DNA of 64,000 nt from contig JAPPOH010000002.1 in NCBI GenBank assembly GCA_028818155.1, forward strand, positions 97,023-161,022. Reading direction: 5' to 3'. The DNA comes from Candidatus Woesearchaeota archaeon (lineage in GTDB: Archaea > Nanobdellota > Nanobdellia > Woesearchaeales > UBA525). A program made the translations under genes and the position numbers. Below, in pieces: positions 42,159 through 51,299 of the stretch; the stretch's first letter is position 1, and each line of letters starts with the position of its first letter. The notes under the pieces are model-generated. The model was given only the letters and a program-made list of their open reading frames with translations, was not told the origin of the DNA and searched no databases.

Positions 42159-42881
42159 CTACAGTGGATGTTCATCCACTTTCTGTATCTCTGCAGCTCC
42201 ATGCGTTTTCTTACCAAGATCTTCAGCCATTTCTGCTTGCAATCCTGCAGGGAGTTCCACCCATGCAAGTAATCCGCCATCTTCAAGCCACTCGGTCTTC
42301 TTGACCGTGCCATGTCGCTCAAGGCTACCGAACAATTTTTGTCCGTACTGTTGTGGCAAGTGTACTTGCAACGTGACCGTTTCCAGTTTGATCGGGATGA
42401 TCGGCTGGAGCTGCTTTACGATCGTTGTAATCTGTGATTCCACATCTTGTTTTTCATCAACTCTGATTTTTGCTTCTTGCATTGCAAGTTCAATTCTCGT
42501 CGCAGGGTGTGGAATCCCCGTCTTTGGATCCACCGCGTATGCTTGGATCTTTGAGACGATCTGTTTATACTTTGCATCGCGCATTCTCGCGCGGTGTTCT
42601 GCACTTAACTGTAACTCTCCTTCTTTGATGATCTTCGTTGCGATCTCTTGTACGTTTGTCGTTCCGAAAACGGTCTGCATGTGTTCTTCGCCTGCATGCA
42701 GGCCGCGTTGTGCGTCAAAGAAAATCTTTTCTGCCTTCAGGCAGTCTTGGATGTCTCCCGTGCCTCGCTTGAACGCAACTGCTGCGTCTGGGTCAACAAC
42801 AACTTCGAATAACTCGCCGCCTTTCTTCAACTTTGCGAGGTTCCACGCGACGCGTTCTTTCTCAATGATCTTTCGTTCCAT
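42159..42881 (-). CDS. Ribosome maturation protein SBDS
   Basis: 240 aa. IEKERVAWNLAKLKKGGELFEVVVDPDAAVAFKRG at the start, KAEKIFFDAQRGLHAGEEHMQTVFG, KQIVSKIQAYAVDPKTGIPHPATRIE and the C-terminal GGLLAWVELPAGLQAEM are SBDS/Sdo1 domains I-III. It releases aIF6 from the large subunit. Its gene sits between psmA and rrp4 as in many archaea, an arrangement linking RNA decay, proteolysis and ribosome assembly. Confidence 0.94.
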   Translation of the reverse strand: MERKIIEKERVAWNLAKLKKGGELFEVVVDPDAAVAFKRGTGDIQDCLKAEKIFFDAQRGLHAGEEHMQTVFGTTNVQEIATKIIKEGELQLSAEHRARMRDAKYKQIVSKIQAYAVDPKTGIPHPATRIELAMQEAKIRVDEKQDVESQITTIVKQLQPIIPIKLETVTLQVHLPQQYGQKLFGSLERHGTVKKTEWLEDGGLLAWVELPAGLQAEMAEDLGKKTHGAAEIQKVDEHPL

Positions 42882-42883
42882 AT

Positions 42884-43603
42884 TTATTTGACAAGCTTTG
42901 CGATCTTGTCGTTCGAGATGCGCTCCATCACTTTCCCGTTCTTATCAGTAATGATTGCTGCATCGACTCGGTCAACGGAAAATGTATCGCCCAAGAAGGT
43001 CTTGAGGCTCTTCACTGCGAGCGCAAGTCCTTGTTCTGTGGACATGTCTTCCTTGTACTCCTTGTGGAGGATCGGCTGGATCTCTTCTTCTCCTTCGCCG
43101 ATGACTGTTGCTTTCCACTGGTTGAAGATCCCTGTCGGGTCTGTTTGGTACAGCTTGATGCCCGTCTCGTCATGTCCTGCGATGAGGAGGCTGACACCGA
43201 ATGGTCGTAAGCCACCAGACTGCGTGCAGTACTGTGCGAGGTTACAAATATCTTTCACGATGTTCAGGACGTCGATTGGCGCGTCGTATGTGATGCTGTA
43301 CCCAGCAGCCTTTTCCTGTGCGCGCTCAACGAGGATTCTCGCATCGCTCAGGATGCCTGAGCCCGTGACCATGATATGATTGTCAATCTGCCAGATTTTC
43401 TCGACGGCGTCCGGGATCACGAGTTTGTCCACGATGCGTTTATCTGTTGCGAGGACAACGCCATCTTTGCAGAGGACGCCGATCGCTGTGTTGCCGAGCT
43501 GTACTGTTTTCTTTGCGTATTCGACTTGTAAGAGTCGTCCGTCAGGGCTGAACGTGGTGATCCCACGGTCGTATCCCATCATTTGATGTTGCATTGGTTG
43601 CAT
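42884..43603 (-). CDS. psmA: Proteasome subunit alpha
   Basis: 239 aa. YDRGITTFSPDGRLLQVEYAKK is the alpha-type N-terminal helix motif, followed by GNTAIGVLCKDGVVLATDKR and GGLRPFGVSLLIAGHDETG. Alpha rings gate access to the beta chamber. The 25-bp overlap with rnp2 and a GGTGGAG five bases before the first ATG support the start at 43603. No psmB gene is in this window. Confidence 0.95.
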   Translation of the reverse strand: MQPMQHQMMGYDRGITTFSPDGRLLQVEYAKKTVQLGNTAIGVLCKDGVVLATDKRIVDKLVIPDAVEKIWQIDNHIMVTGSGILSDARILVERAQEKAAGYSITYDAPIDVLNIVKDICNLAQYCTQSGGLRPFGVSLLIAGHDETGIKLYQTDPTGIFNQWKATVIGEGEEEIQPILHKEYKEDMSTEQGLALAVKSLKTFLGDTFSVDRVDAAIITDKNGKVMERISNDKIAKLVK

Positions 43604-43935
43604 GTTTCTCCACCTGTGAATCGTGCTGTTTTTTTGAGTATGCCTGAAACGCCGAGCGTTCTGATCGCCACCTTTGTTTTCTTGAGGTGTGTGATCATCG
43701 TGAGCGCGGCTTTCACCTTATTCGTTGTTGTGTTACTTACCCTCATTACTCCTGTTTGTGTTGTTGGGTTGTACTGTATTGAGAGAAGTCCCACTTCTGC
43801 TGTCCCAAAGACACCCAAGAGTTCTTTGAGTCGTTGCAGAAGAGCTGTGTCGTCAAGCGTCATTGGCTTGGCGGTGATGATCTGGTACACGATGTACCGT
43901 TTCCGTTCTTTTAATGTTGGAAGTAACGGCTTCAC
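43579..43935 (-). CDS. rnp2: RNase P protein subunit Rnp2 (Pop5)
   Basis: 118 aa. LPTLKERKRYIVYQIIT is the Pop5/Rnp2 N-terminus; LLSIQYNPTTQTGVMRVSNTTTNKVKAALTMI and RTLGVSGILKKTAR complete the fold. It helps the RNase P RNA process tRNA 5' ends. The frame can open at a TTG at 43953, but a GGGAGAG five bases before the GTG at 43935 makes that GTG more likely. First gene of the superoperon. Confidence 0.92.
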   Translation of the reverse strand: MKPLLPTLKERKRYIVYQIITAKPMTLDDTALLQRLKELLGVFGTAEVGLLSIQYNPTTQTGVMRVSNTTTNKVKAALTMITHLKKTKVAIRTLGVSGILKKTARFTGGETCNQCNIK

Positions 43936-44045
43936 GTCTTCTCTCCCGTACAAGGCTGTGGGTATGAGAATCCTTTAAATAGGTTTCGGGGATGTGTTGG
44001 GCACTCTTGAACACTTTTTTAAACCCACGCGCGTACGTACACGTC

Positions 44046-44876
44046 ATGGCCCCCGCAAAGCCTTCACAGTCTGCAAAAACGCACAAAGACGTCACTGCAA
44101 CTGTCAAGGGCGTCGTGCGTGATCTTGAAAAGAACGCATCGCAGAACAAGCAAACGAGAGCGAAGCACCTGAAGAAGCGAGATTTGAAGAAGAAAGCATC
44201 CTTGATCGCCAGTTTCGTCTTCCTCTTCTTTGTCGCGTTACTCATCCAGCGCTGCCAGATTGACGATCTCAAAGAGGAGGTTGTTGATCGCGAGTATGAT
44301 CTTGCAGCAGCAAACGCAAAGACTGAGTATTACAAGAAAGCATACGAAGTCACGCTCGATGATATGAAAATGTTGAGTAAGAGTATTAATAGCGAAGCGC
44401 GCTACGATGCCCTTGCGCTCAAGCTTCGCGAGGAAGAGCTCGGCTACGTTGTCACAAACGAGACAGTCCCAACATATGAGGTGCATGACTCCTCACTCTG
44501 GTACGAGCATAGGGAGACTGGCGCGATGGATGTCACGTGTCTCAGCCACTCTGTTCCTGTGGACACAATCCACGAGCAAGTCTTTGTGACAATCGAAGCT
44601 TCCGGGTCCTTCGCACTGTATGTTGATGCGCATCTCGTGACCATAGAGAAGGCGTTCAACCTCATCTTGCAGGATGGGATGCACGAGCTTGCCTTCGTTG
44701 CGCGAGGTGGCGGGTTCACGCTCACGAAGCTCGTGCTTGATGATATCGAAGTTCCCCTGGATTCCTTCATTGCAGATGTGGGCGAGCAGTGGGGCATCTA
44801 TGATTGCCTGGATGTTGTGCATGGTGCATCGCTCGAGAAGCCTGGTGCACTCCGCGTGCTTATTAATAAGCAATAA
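44046..44876 (+). CDS. Membrane-anchored orphan with coiled coil and outer beta domain
   Basis: 276 aa from the ATG at 44046. A basic cytoplasmic head (1-55, KHLKKRDLKKKA), one hydrophobic helix (57-75), a coiled coil (80-125, DLKEEVVDREYDLAAANAK), then a beta-rich domain (140-270) with FVTIEASGSFALYVDAHLVTIE and ELAFVARGGGFTLTKLVLDDIEV, reminiscent of carbohydrate-binding sandwiches. TATA CTTTTTTTAAAC about 27 nt upstream fixes the start and excludes the longer frame. Function unknown. Confidence 0.65.
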   Translation: MAPAKPSQSAKTHKDVTATVKGVVRDLEKNASQNKQTRAKHLKKRDLKKKASLIASFVFLFFVALLIQRCQIDDLKEEVVDREYDLAAANAKTEYYKKAYEVTLDDMKMLSKSINSEARYDALALKLREEELGYVVTNETVPTYEVHDSSLWYEHRETGAMDVTCLSHSVPVDTIHEQVFVTIEASGSFALYVDAHLVTIEKAFNLILQDGMHELAFVARGGGFTLTKLVLDDIEVPLDSFIADVGEQWGIYDCLDVVHGASLEKPGALRVLINKQ

Positions 44877-44917
44877 AACCGAAGCATTTATATAGTGTTC
44901 GTAACTACCTAGTAGTG

Positions 44918-45802
44918 ATGTTTGGGGGGAAAACACTCGTTATCGTGCTTGCCGCACTGCTTGCACTCGCACCAGCATATGCAGATCTCCCGTTGTCTTC
45001 GCCCACAGTCACATTCGGCACACCATCCACAACAAGTGCCACTGTCGGTGATATTGTCACAGTTCCAGCAGAGCTCTCTCTCAGCATGTACGACACGATC
45101 CACGTGTCCTTCGTGGTCGTGAACATCCAAGGTGTTGATTGTATCTTCCTCCCTGACGGCGGCACAAGCCTCATAGGCAATACACTCTGTCTCGGCCTCA
45201 GCGTCGCACACAATGGAACGATCAATTTAAGTTCAGAGTACCTCTCAGGATCTGACAACCCACAACTCACATTTACCACAACCTGGAACACAAACGTGTA
45301 CACACCAGGAAGTTTTCCATTCAATCTCACTGTGATCTTCATGCGTTCACTAGGTGAGTGCGTTGAGTGCGGACAGCAATTTGCATTAGTATACGAAGGC
45401 ACACCACTCGAGAACGCAAGTACTGAGACACTCGTCACTATAGACCTCCAAGCAGGAACGATAAATCCGCAAATTAGCGGCGGTGGCGGGAGCGGCCCGC
45501 CCCAAGGCAGATGTAGCAGCGGCTACACACTTGTTGCAGGGTTCTGCGTCGCAGAGAGTATCTTGCCGCAACCACCAACACCACCAACAGAAGAGACGAG
45601 TGACGAGAGCGAAGATGTCGCGAGCAGCGACGGCACCGTGCCAGACGTGGAGCCGCCAACAGTGCTCTCTGAAGAAGAGATCACAAACCTCTTAACCGGT
45701 CAAGTGACCGGTGACGGCGGCACAGGAGGCGGCATGCTCGGTTTGGGTGCACTGTTACTCTTGCTCCTCGCGTTACTCGGGTTCTACTTCCTCAGGCGAT
45801 GA
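44918..45802 (+). CDS. Secreted cohesin-like surface protein
   Basis: 294 aa. Signal peptide 1-22 (LVIVLAALLALAPAYA), a beta-sandwich at 25-180 whose opening (TTSATVGDIVTVPAELSLSMYDTIHVSFVV) resembles cohesin/TIG-type domains, a Cys-loop (CSSGYTLVAGFC), a Thr/Pro/Glu linker and a C-terminal hydrophobic helix with basic end (LLLLLLALLGFYFLRR), likely a membrane or cell-surface anchor. The GTG 3 bases upstream is in frame; ATG at 44918 is preferred. TATA CATTTATATAG is about 29 nt upstream. Confidence 0.65.
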   Translation: MFGGKTLVIVLAALLALAPAYADLPLSSPTVTFGTPSTTSATVGDIVTVPAELSLSMYDTIHVSFVVVNIQGVDCIFLPDGGTSLIGNTLCLGLSVAHNGTINLSSEYLSGSDNPQLTFTTTWNTNVYTPGSFPFNLTVIFMRSLGECVECGQQFALVYEGTPLENASTETLVTIDLQAGTINPQISGGGGSGPPQGRCSSGYTLVAGFCVAESILPQPPTPPTEETSDESEDVASSDGTVPDVEPPTVLSEEEITNLLTGQVTGDGGTGGGMLGLGALLLLLLALLGFYFLRR

Positions 45803-45822
45803 ATACTTTTTATGCCATAACA

Positions 45823-46119
45823 TCACTTGTCGATCGGTAGACTGTACACTTGTTCGCCACCAGGCCTTGAGTTGCTCTCTACATATTGGCACGTAGCATT
45901 CCCGAGCAAGTAGACTCCGCCAAGTATGGCCGCTGTACAATACCACCTGAAGAGCGTATCTGAAATAGTACTCGACATGTGTTTAAGCGTTTGCTGTTTC
46001 ACTTCTCGTTCTCGCATCTTTGGTCTGTAATCAATACGTCTCGTCTCAAGCTCCTTGCAAGGTGTGTCATCACATGTGGTTTCAAGAGAGTTCTGTGGAG
46101 TGTCACTTGGTTCAGTCAT
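45823..46119 (-). CDS. Small membrane-anchored orphan
   Basis: 98 aa from the ATG at 46119, which overlaps the TGA of the upstream gene (ATGACTGA). The first half is polar with CDDTPCKELE, and one hydrophobic helix lies near 65-82 (WYCTAAILGGVYLLG). No function recognised. Convergent to the surface-protein gene. Confidence 0.5.
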   Translation of the reverse strand: MTEPSDTPQNSLETTCDDTPCKELETRRIDYRPKMREREVKQQTLKHMSSTISDTLFRWYCTAAILGGVYLLGNATCQYVESNSRPGGEQVYSLPIDK

Positions 46120-46507
46120 GTGCGCGTCCCGCGATATATTCTTTAGCGAAATCAAAATATACGTCATTTCTTCGGCGTTGACAAAGTCGTTTACTGGATT
46201 CACCAAGTTTGCCTAGCATCAGACTTGTTGCGTGCATTCGTCTGATTCCTGCTTCAGCTTGTTCTATATTTCCCGAGAGTCCGGATGCAGTAGTCAATGC
46301 TAAGTTTGCTACGCCAGCAACATACACACACGTGAGTAAGTCAAGTGCTCGCTCTTGTACTTCTGGGGGACCAAGAACTGCAACGTCTTCGATAACTGTT
46401 CCGATGAGTTCTGACCCATTCGTGCTGCTGAATGCTTGTTCACCGAGCTCGGCAAGCAAGCGTGTGAATGGTTCTGAGGCTTCCGGCGTTCTTTTCTTAG
46501 TAGTCAT
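46112..46507 (-). CDS. Orphan helical protein
   Basis: 131 aa from the ATG at 46507, supported by a TATA box (GTTATAAATTG) about 27 nt upstream. All-helical (LLAELGEQAFSSTNGSELIGTVIEDVAVLG; ALDLLTCVYVAGVANLALTT) with a Ser/Gly bend and a basic end. Coupled to the membrane-anchored gene that follows. Family unknown. Confidence 0.55.
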   Translation of the reverse strand: MTTKKRTPEASEPFTRLLAELGEQAFSSTNGSELIGTVIEDVAVLGPPEVQERALDLLTCVYVAGVANLALTTASGLSGNIEQAEAGIRRMHATSLMLGKLGESSKRLCQRRRNDVYFDFAKEYIAGRAHD

Positions 46508-46595
46508 GTGCCGTGAACATGTATCCAATTTATAACTTTTTCGTAGTAACTCACTGCGCCACAAGATATAAAACCAGCTCCGAAATCTTAGCTTC

Positions 46596-48227
46596 ATGGT
46601 CAGTATCTTCTGGGCAGACAAGATGGTGGACGACATCATTGCACGAGTCGAGGCAGATCCTACACTACAGAAGCTCGTCGAGCAAGGAGGCTACTTCGTC
46701 TATGATGAAAAGACACCTTCTGGCGAGATCCACATTGGCTCCGGCCGTGGGTGGGTCATCCACGAAATACTCGCGAAAATCCTCCGCGAACGAGGCAAGA
46801 AGGCAGTCTTCGTCCTCTCTTCAGACGATCACGATCCATTCGACAAGCCAATCAAAGGCAAACCAGAATACGACCAGTACCTCGGCATGTCCTTCAGAGA
46901 CATTCCTAGCCCTGTGGAAGGATACAAGAGCTGGGGCCACTACTATTTCGCAAAGGTCACGGACAAATTCAAGGAGTACGGCATGGACGTGGAGCTCGCG
47001 AGTACAGGAGATGACTACGAAGCAGGCGTGTTCAATGATGCCACAAAAAAGATCTTGGACAAGTATACGGACGTACAGAACATCTTCGAAGAAATCTACG
47101 AGAAACCCTACGAGAAAATCCCCTTTAACGTTCGCTGTGAGAACTGTAAAAAAGTTGCCACGACACTCGCCACGAAATGGGATGGTGAGTTTGTTCATTA
47201 CGAGTGCAAGGATGGCGTTGTCAAGTGGGCAAACGGTTGCGGCCACAGCGGGAAGATCTCTCCGTACAACGGCAATGGCAAGTTCCCCTGGAAAGTGGAA
47301 TGGGCCATGAAATGGCCGAGCAAAGGCGTCATTGTCGAGACAGCAGGGAAAGACCACTTTACGAAGGGCGGGGCGCGCACGATTTCGATTCGGATTAGCG
47401 ATAGAGTGTTAGGGTATCCGCCGCCATGGCCCTCAACAGCAACAGAGGAAGGGCCTGGCTATGAGTTCTTCAACGTTGGCGGGAAGAAAATGAGCACCTC
47501 GAAGGGTATGGGCTCGAGCTTTGCAGAATTACCGGAGCATGTCCCTGCAAAGATTCTTCGTTATCTCATGGTGCGCTCGAAACCCTCAAGCGTCATTGAC
47601 TTTGATCCTTCGCGAAAGGATGACTTACTCCTCATTTACGATCAGTACGACATGACAGAACGCGTGTACTTCGGGAAAGAAGAGTCAGAGCGCGCACAGG
47701 AATTGAAACGCATTTACGAGTTCTCGCAAATAGGGCCTATTCTCAAAGAGTTTCCGCCACAAATAACGCTCAGGCATGCAGCAGTTGCTGCGCAGATTGC
47801 GAGCAAGAATGATGATGCGATTGCACTCTTACAGAAGGGGGATGTTCCTGCCGAGTTATCAAAGGAGCATGTTGCATACCTCAACGAACGTCTTGATGCT
47901 GCTCGAATGTGGCTTCGTGAGTTTGCTCCTGAAAACGAGAAGTTCAGTGTGCAAGAAACCGTCTCTTCCGAAATCAAGGAACAGCTAACGGAGAAGCAGC
48001 AAGCTGCAGCAGCTGACGTGAAAACATTCCTAGAAGCAGGAGACCATGATGAACAAACACTCTTCGAAGAGTTCTACAAAATTTGTGAAAAGCACGAGAT
48101 CAAAAATAGCGAGTTCTTCAAAGGGATGTACTTGATTCTGCTCGCGAAAACCAGAGGGCCGAAACTCGCAGGACTTATCGTTGCGATTGGGAAGGAGAAG
48201 GTGCTTGCCCTTTTAGAACAGGCGTGA
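46596..48227 (+). CDS. lysS: Class I lysyl-tRNA synthetase
   Basis: 543 aa. Class I motifs SGEIHIGSGRG at 42-52 (HIGS) and GGKKMSTSKG near 300-309 (KMSTS) identify the archaeal-type class I LysRS, not the bacterial class II enzyme. Cysteines in CENCKK and CGHSGK could hold zinc. The helical C-terminal anticodon domain follows. TATA AAGATATAAAAC about 28 nt upstream supports the start. Confidence 0.95.
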   Translation: MVSIFWADKMVDDIIARVEADPTLQKLVEQGGYFVYDEKTPSGEIHIGSGRGWVIHEILAKILRERGKKAVFVLSSDDHDPFDKPIKGKPEYDQYLGMSFRDIPSPVEGYKSWGHYYFAKVTDKFKEYGMDVELASTGDDYEAGVFNDATKKILDKYTDVQNIFEEIYEKPYEKIPFNVRCENCKKVATTLATKWDGEFVHYECKDGVVKWANGCGHSGKISPYNGNGKFPWKVEWAMKWPSKGVIVETAGKDHFTKGGARTISIRISDRVLGYPPPWPSTATEEGPGYEFFNVGGKKMSTSKGMGSSFAELPEHVPAKILRYLMVRSKPSSVIDFDPSRKDDLLLIYDQYDMTERVYFGKEESERAQELKRIYEFSQIGPILKEFPPQITLRHAAVAAQIASKNDDAIALLQKGDVPAELSKEHVAYLNERLDAARMWLREFAPENEKFSVQETVSSEIKEQLTEKQQAAAADVKTFLEAGDHDEQTLFEEFYKICEKHEIKNSEFFKGMYLILLAKTRGPKLAGLIVAIGKEKVLALLEQA

Positions 48228-48275
48228 GTTTACTTCCCATAGCTTCTCGAACGTCACACCATATGTACGGGCACA

Positions 48276-48680
48276 TCATTGTTTTAATTTTTCGTCAAAT
48301 TGTGCCCTTACAATTAGAGCGCCTCTATCAGCATGCAAGCGATTGTGCCACTCATCCTCTCGTATCTTTGTTTCGATGCGATCACCAATAAAATAGAGCG
48401 TTGCAGCCACTGCACTTGGTCCAATGAACGCTTCAGAAGGAATTTCATTATAAACCGCATACGCATCTGCGAAATGAGGGTCACTTGCGACAAAATTGAA
48501 ATAAGAAAGCACTTTGCATCCATACGTAAACGCAGTAGTAGCTGCCGTCGCCGCCCCAAAATTTCTGAAGAACATGCTCCCAATATAGCGTGATGTAGAA
48601 ATGTATATGCTACTGTATCTTCTCTCTGGGCGTTCCATCTCCCGTACCTCTGTGCTATGATTTTTGTACCTACCGTACAA
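48276..48680 (-). CDS. Orphan membrane protein
   Basis: 134 aa (or 120 from an internal ATG at 48638). Two hydrophobic helices (about 30-48, 83-100) separated by a polar loop with FNFVASDPHFADAYAVYNEI; charged ends (MERPERRYSS; HNRLHADRGALIVRA). No family recognised. Convergent with lysS. Confidence 0.5.
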   Translation of the reverse strand: MYGRYKNHSTEVREMERPERRYSSIYISTSRYIGSMFFRNFGAATAATTAFTYGCKVLSYFNFVASDPHFADAYAVYNEIPSEAFIGPSAVAATLYFIGDRIETKIREDEWHNRLHADRGALIVRAQFDEKLKQ

Positions 48681-48728
48681 AAAAAGTAAACAAAAAAGTT
48701 TAAAAATTGACGAGAACTTCTTAGCATT

Positions 48729-49535
48729 ATGACGTCAAACCTCCTCTACTTGCCAGAAGGCAAGCACATGACAACAAAAGAAATGATCGTGCAACTCCTC
48801 ATCATCACACCATTATCAAACAAACAAGTCCACTCACAGTTACGAAAACGATTCAGAAAATCCATCTCCTACCAAGGTGCTCGGAGAGCACTCATTGAAC
48901 TGACAGAAGATCACGTGCTCAGAAAGGAAGGAAGAACATACAGCATCAACACCACATGGGTGAGGAGGCTCCATGAATTCGGCACAACACTCTCCAAAAA
49001 ATTCATCGAACGACAACACGTTACCATCATCGACAAAACAACAAAAAAGATCACCCTCCACAGTTTCTGGGAACTCGGCTACTTCCTCATCAACAGCATG
49101 GAACAACACATTCTCGGAAAGAACGAGCAACTCACGATGCGAGTACGCCACCTCTACTTCCCATACAGCAACAAACACACACGAGACAGATTCGGCGCAC
49201 TCCTCAAAAAACACAGCGCATTCATCCACGTACGTCGCCCATTCTTTGGCGATCGCATCTTGCGGCAATGGTACAAGCGATATGCGAAAGTACGCATGCA
49301 ACGAGCGCACAACGATGCAGACTACTTGGTGTTTGGCAATACCGTTGTACAAATTTCTTTTCCGAAGGCACTCACAAACGAGCTTGACAAGATCTACCGC
49401 ATGCACAGCATTGTGAACTTCAGACTCATTGAACGGCTCGTTGACCTCTTCTACGAAGAGCACAAGATTGTCGTCCATATCACAAAGAATCCTGTGTTGG
49501 CAGAGCAGCTGCGCCACACATATAAAAGCCGATAA
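48729..49535 (+). CDS. Winged-helix protein with C-terminal domain
   Basis: 268 aa, basic. Residues 14-75 are a winged helix (LSNKQVHSQLRKRFRKSISYQGARRALIELTEDHVLRKEGRTYSI). The larger C-terminal domain (85-268) is mixed alpha/beta with LHSFWELGYFLINSMEQH and DADYLVFGNTVVQISFP. The layout resembles archaeal regulators with a sensor domain; no ligand site is apparent. TATA GTTTAAAAAT is about 25 nt upstream. Confidence 0.68.
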   Translation: MTSNLLYLPEGKHMTTKEMIVQLLIITPLSNKQVHSQLRKRFRKSISYQGARRALIELTEDHVLRKEGRTYSINTTWVRRLHEFGTTLSKKFIERQHVTIIDKTTKKITLHSFWELGYFLINSMEQHILGKNEQLTMRVRHLYFPYSNKHTRDRFGALLKKHSAFIHVRRPFFGDRILRQWYKRYAKVRMQRAHNDADYLVFGNTVVQISFPKALTNELDKIYRMHSIVNFRLIERLVDLFYEEHKIVVHITKNPVLAEQLRHTYKSR

Positions 49536-49625
49536 TTTCCCTTTTTAAGGATGTTTTTCATAAAAAAACACCAAAGTTATTTTAAATCATGTAGAAACTG
49601 TTACTCAGATAATGAGGTAACAAGT

Positions 49626-50771
49626 ATGGCGAAAATTACATATGTCACATCAGAGAGCGTGAGCGAAGGGCACCCGGATAAAGTCGCAGACCAAGTCTCA
49701 GATGCAATTCTTGACGATCTCCTCCGACAAGATCCAGATAGCAGAGTTGCAGCGGAGTGCCTAACCAAAACAGGCATGATCGTTGTTGCAGGCGAAGTCA
49801 CGACGAAGGGCTATGCCGATGTACAGAAAATCGCGCGAAAAACACTCAAGGAAATTGGCTACACCAATCCAGAGTTCGGGATTGATCATGAAGATGCTGC
49901 AGTCCTCGTCTCATTAAGCGAACAATCTCCAGATATCGCACAAGGCGTGAACGAAGGAGAAGGAGATGATAAAGAACAGGGCGCTGGCGACCAAGGCATG
50001 ATGTACGGCTACGCTTGTACAGAAACCCCTGAGTTCATGCCCCTGCCAATCATGCTCGCACATAAGCTTGTGCAGAAGCTTGCAGAATTACGAAAAGCAG
50101 GCACGATTACAGGTATTGGACCAGACAGCAAGAGTCAAGTCTCCGTCGAATACCACGACGACGTGCCGAAACAGATCAACGCTGTCGTGATTAGCACACA
50201 GCATCTCGAGAGTAAAGACCTTGACACACTCAGGAGAGAAATCAAAGATCAAGTGATCGCTCCTGTCTGTGGCGACTACTTAACTGAAAATACCAAGTAC
50301 CACATCAACCCAACAGGCAAGTTCGTCATTGGCGGTCCTGAAGGAGATGCTGGGTTAACAGGCAGAAAAATTGTTGTTGACACCTACGGCGGCGTTGGTC
50401 GCGTGGGCGGCGGTTGCTTCAGCGGAAAAGATCCGAGCAAAGTGGATAGGAGCGCAGCCTACGCAGCTCGCTACGTCGCGAAGAACATCGTCGCTGCTGG
50501 CCTTGCAACCAAATGTGAAGTGCAATTGTCCTATGCGATCGGCGTGGCGAAGCCGACATCCGTGAACGTGGATACGTTTGGAACCAATACAATTCCTGAG
50601 GAGGAGATCGTGGCGAAAGTGAATAGTGTCTTTGACTTAACGCCGAAAGGGATCATCACTGGGCTAGATCTGAAGCGGCCAATCTACAGGAAAACCGCAT
50701 GTTACGGCCACTTTGGCAGGGAAGAGTTCCCGTGGGAAAAAACGGATAAAGTGAACGAGCTGAAGCAGTAG
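49626..50771 (+). CDS. metK: S-adenosylmethionine synthetase, bacterial/eukaryotic type
   Basis: 381 aa. [20 protein letters not shown] (N-terminal ATP/Met motif), [33 protein letters not shown] and [19 protein letters not shown] mark the MetK family, not the unrelated archaeal MAT (about 400 aa, other motifs). The canonical H-G-G-G-A-F is V-G-G-G-C-F here. An in-frame start 75 bases upstream gives no homologous residues. Acquisition from bacteria is likely. The last 33 bp before its final codon recur downstream at 51265-51297. Confidence 0.94.
   Translation: MAKITYVTSESVSEGHPDKVADQVSDAILDDLLRQDPDSRVAAECLTKTGMIVVAGEVTTKGYADVQKIARKTLKEIGYTNPEFGIDHEDAAVLVSLSEQSPDIAQGVNEGEGDDKEQGAGDQGMMYGYACTETPEFMPLPIMLAHKLVQKLAELRKAGTITGIGPDSKSQVSVEYHDDVPKQINAVVISTQHLESKDLDTLRREIKDQVIAPVCGDYLTENTKYHINPTGKFVIGGPEGDAGLTGRKIVVDTYGGVGRVGGGCFSGKDPSKVDRSAAYAARYVAKNIVAAGLATKCEVQLSYAIGVAKPTSVNVDTFGTNTIPEEEIVAKVNSVFDLTPKGIITGLDLKRPIYRKTACYGHFGREEFPWEKTDKVNELKQ
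50733..50765 (+). repeat. metK 3' end repeat, copy 1 (in gene)
   Basis: TGGGAA..GAACGAGCTGAAG inside metK, 33 bp, encodes [11 protein letters not shown]. Copy 2 at 51265-51297 matches 30 of 33 bases. Confidence 0.8.
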
Positions 50772-50801
50772 CATTATATAGTCCGCGATGCTTCTTACTT
50801 T

Positions 50802-51248
50802 ATGAGCATAGGTCAAGATATTACGCACCTTTTCAAAGAGCTCCCTAACTACCAAACATTTGCAGCACAACATGAAAGAACAGTGATAGGAAGTGATCTG
50901 GCGAGAAGCATTCGTGAGAAACTGGCGTATGCGAGAACTACCCTCAGAAGCGGAGAGCATACGGAACTGGATGTGTATGGCTTACCTTCTGTGTATTCGT
51001 TATTGGAGCGTCGAAAAACCCAAGATATTTCTCTCAAAGATGCTGAGGCAGAGCTTGCTACAATCACACGCGATGCAGAAGCACAGCTTCCAGAGCACTA
51101 TGATTCCACAGAGCCAGAAAGCGAGGATGGACAGGTGAGTATCAGATTGTATGAGAGTAGAAAGGAAGGTAGAGAGCGCAGGAGGGAACTTCGGCGCGTT
51201 GAAGAAAACGTTAAAGAAACAATAGCATCCCTTGGGGCATCCGAGTAA
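50802..51248 (+). CDS. Orphan helical protein in metK 3' cassette
   Basis: 148 aa. Polar, coiled-coil-like (LARSIREKLAYARTTLRSGEHTE; ESRKEGRERRRELRRVEENVKET) with an acidic middle (YDSTEPESEDG). Own TATA (CATTATATAG, 50772-50781) about 25 nt before the ATG. It lies wholly between the metK stop and the second copy of metK's 3' end, so it looks like cargo. No family recognised. Confidence 0.55.
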   Translation: MSIGQDITHLFKELPNYQTFAAQHERTVIGSDLARSIREKLAYARTTLRSGEHTELDVYGLPSVYSLLERRKTQDISLKDAEAELATITRDAEAQLPEHYDSTEPESEDGQVSIRLYESRKEGRERRRELRRVEENVKETIASLGASE

Positions 51249-51264
51249 ATTACAGGATTTTCTA

Positions 51265-51297
51265 TGGGAACAGACAGATAAAGTGAACGAGCTGAAG
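51265..51297 (+). repeat. metK 3' end repeat, copy 2 (detached)
   Basis: 33 bp, differs from copy 1 at three positions; in the metK frame it reads [16 protein letters not shown] and stop. The changes K to Q, P to L and E to D in and just before it are conservative, as in a homologous metK end rather than random decay. Confidence 0.8.
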
Positions 51298-51299
51298 GG

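Noticed and set aside
49551..49625. Longer start for metK
   Set aside because: The extra 25 residues have no counterpart in Met[13 protein letters not shown] is the family start.
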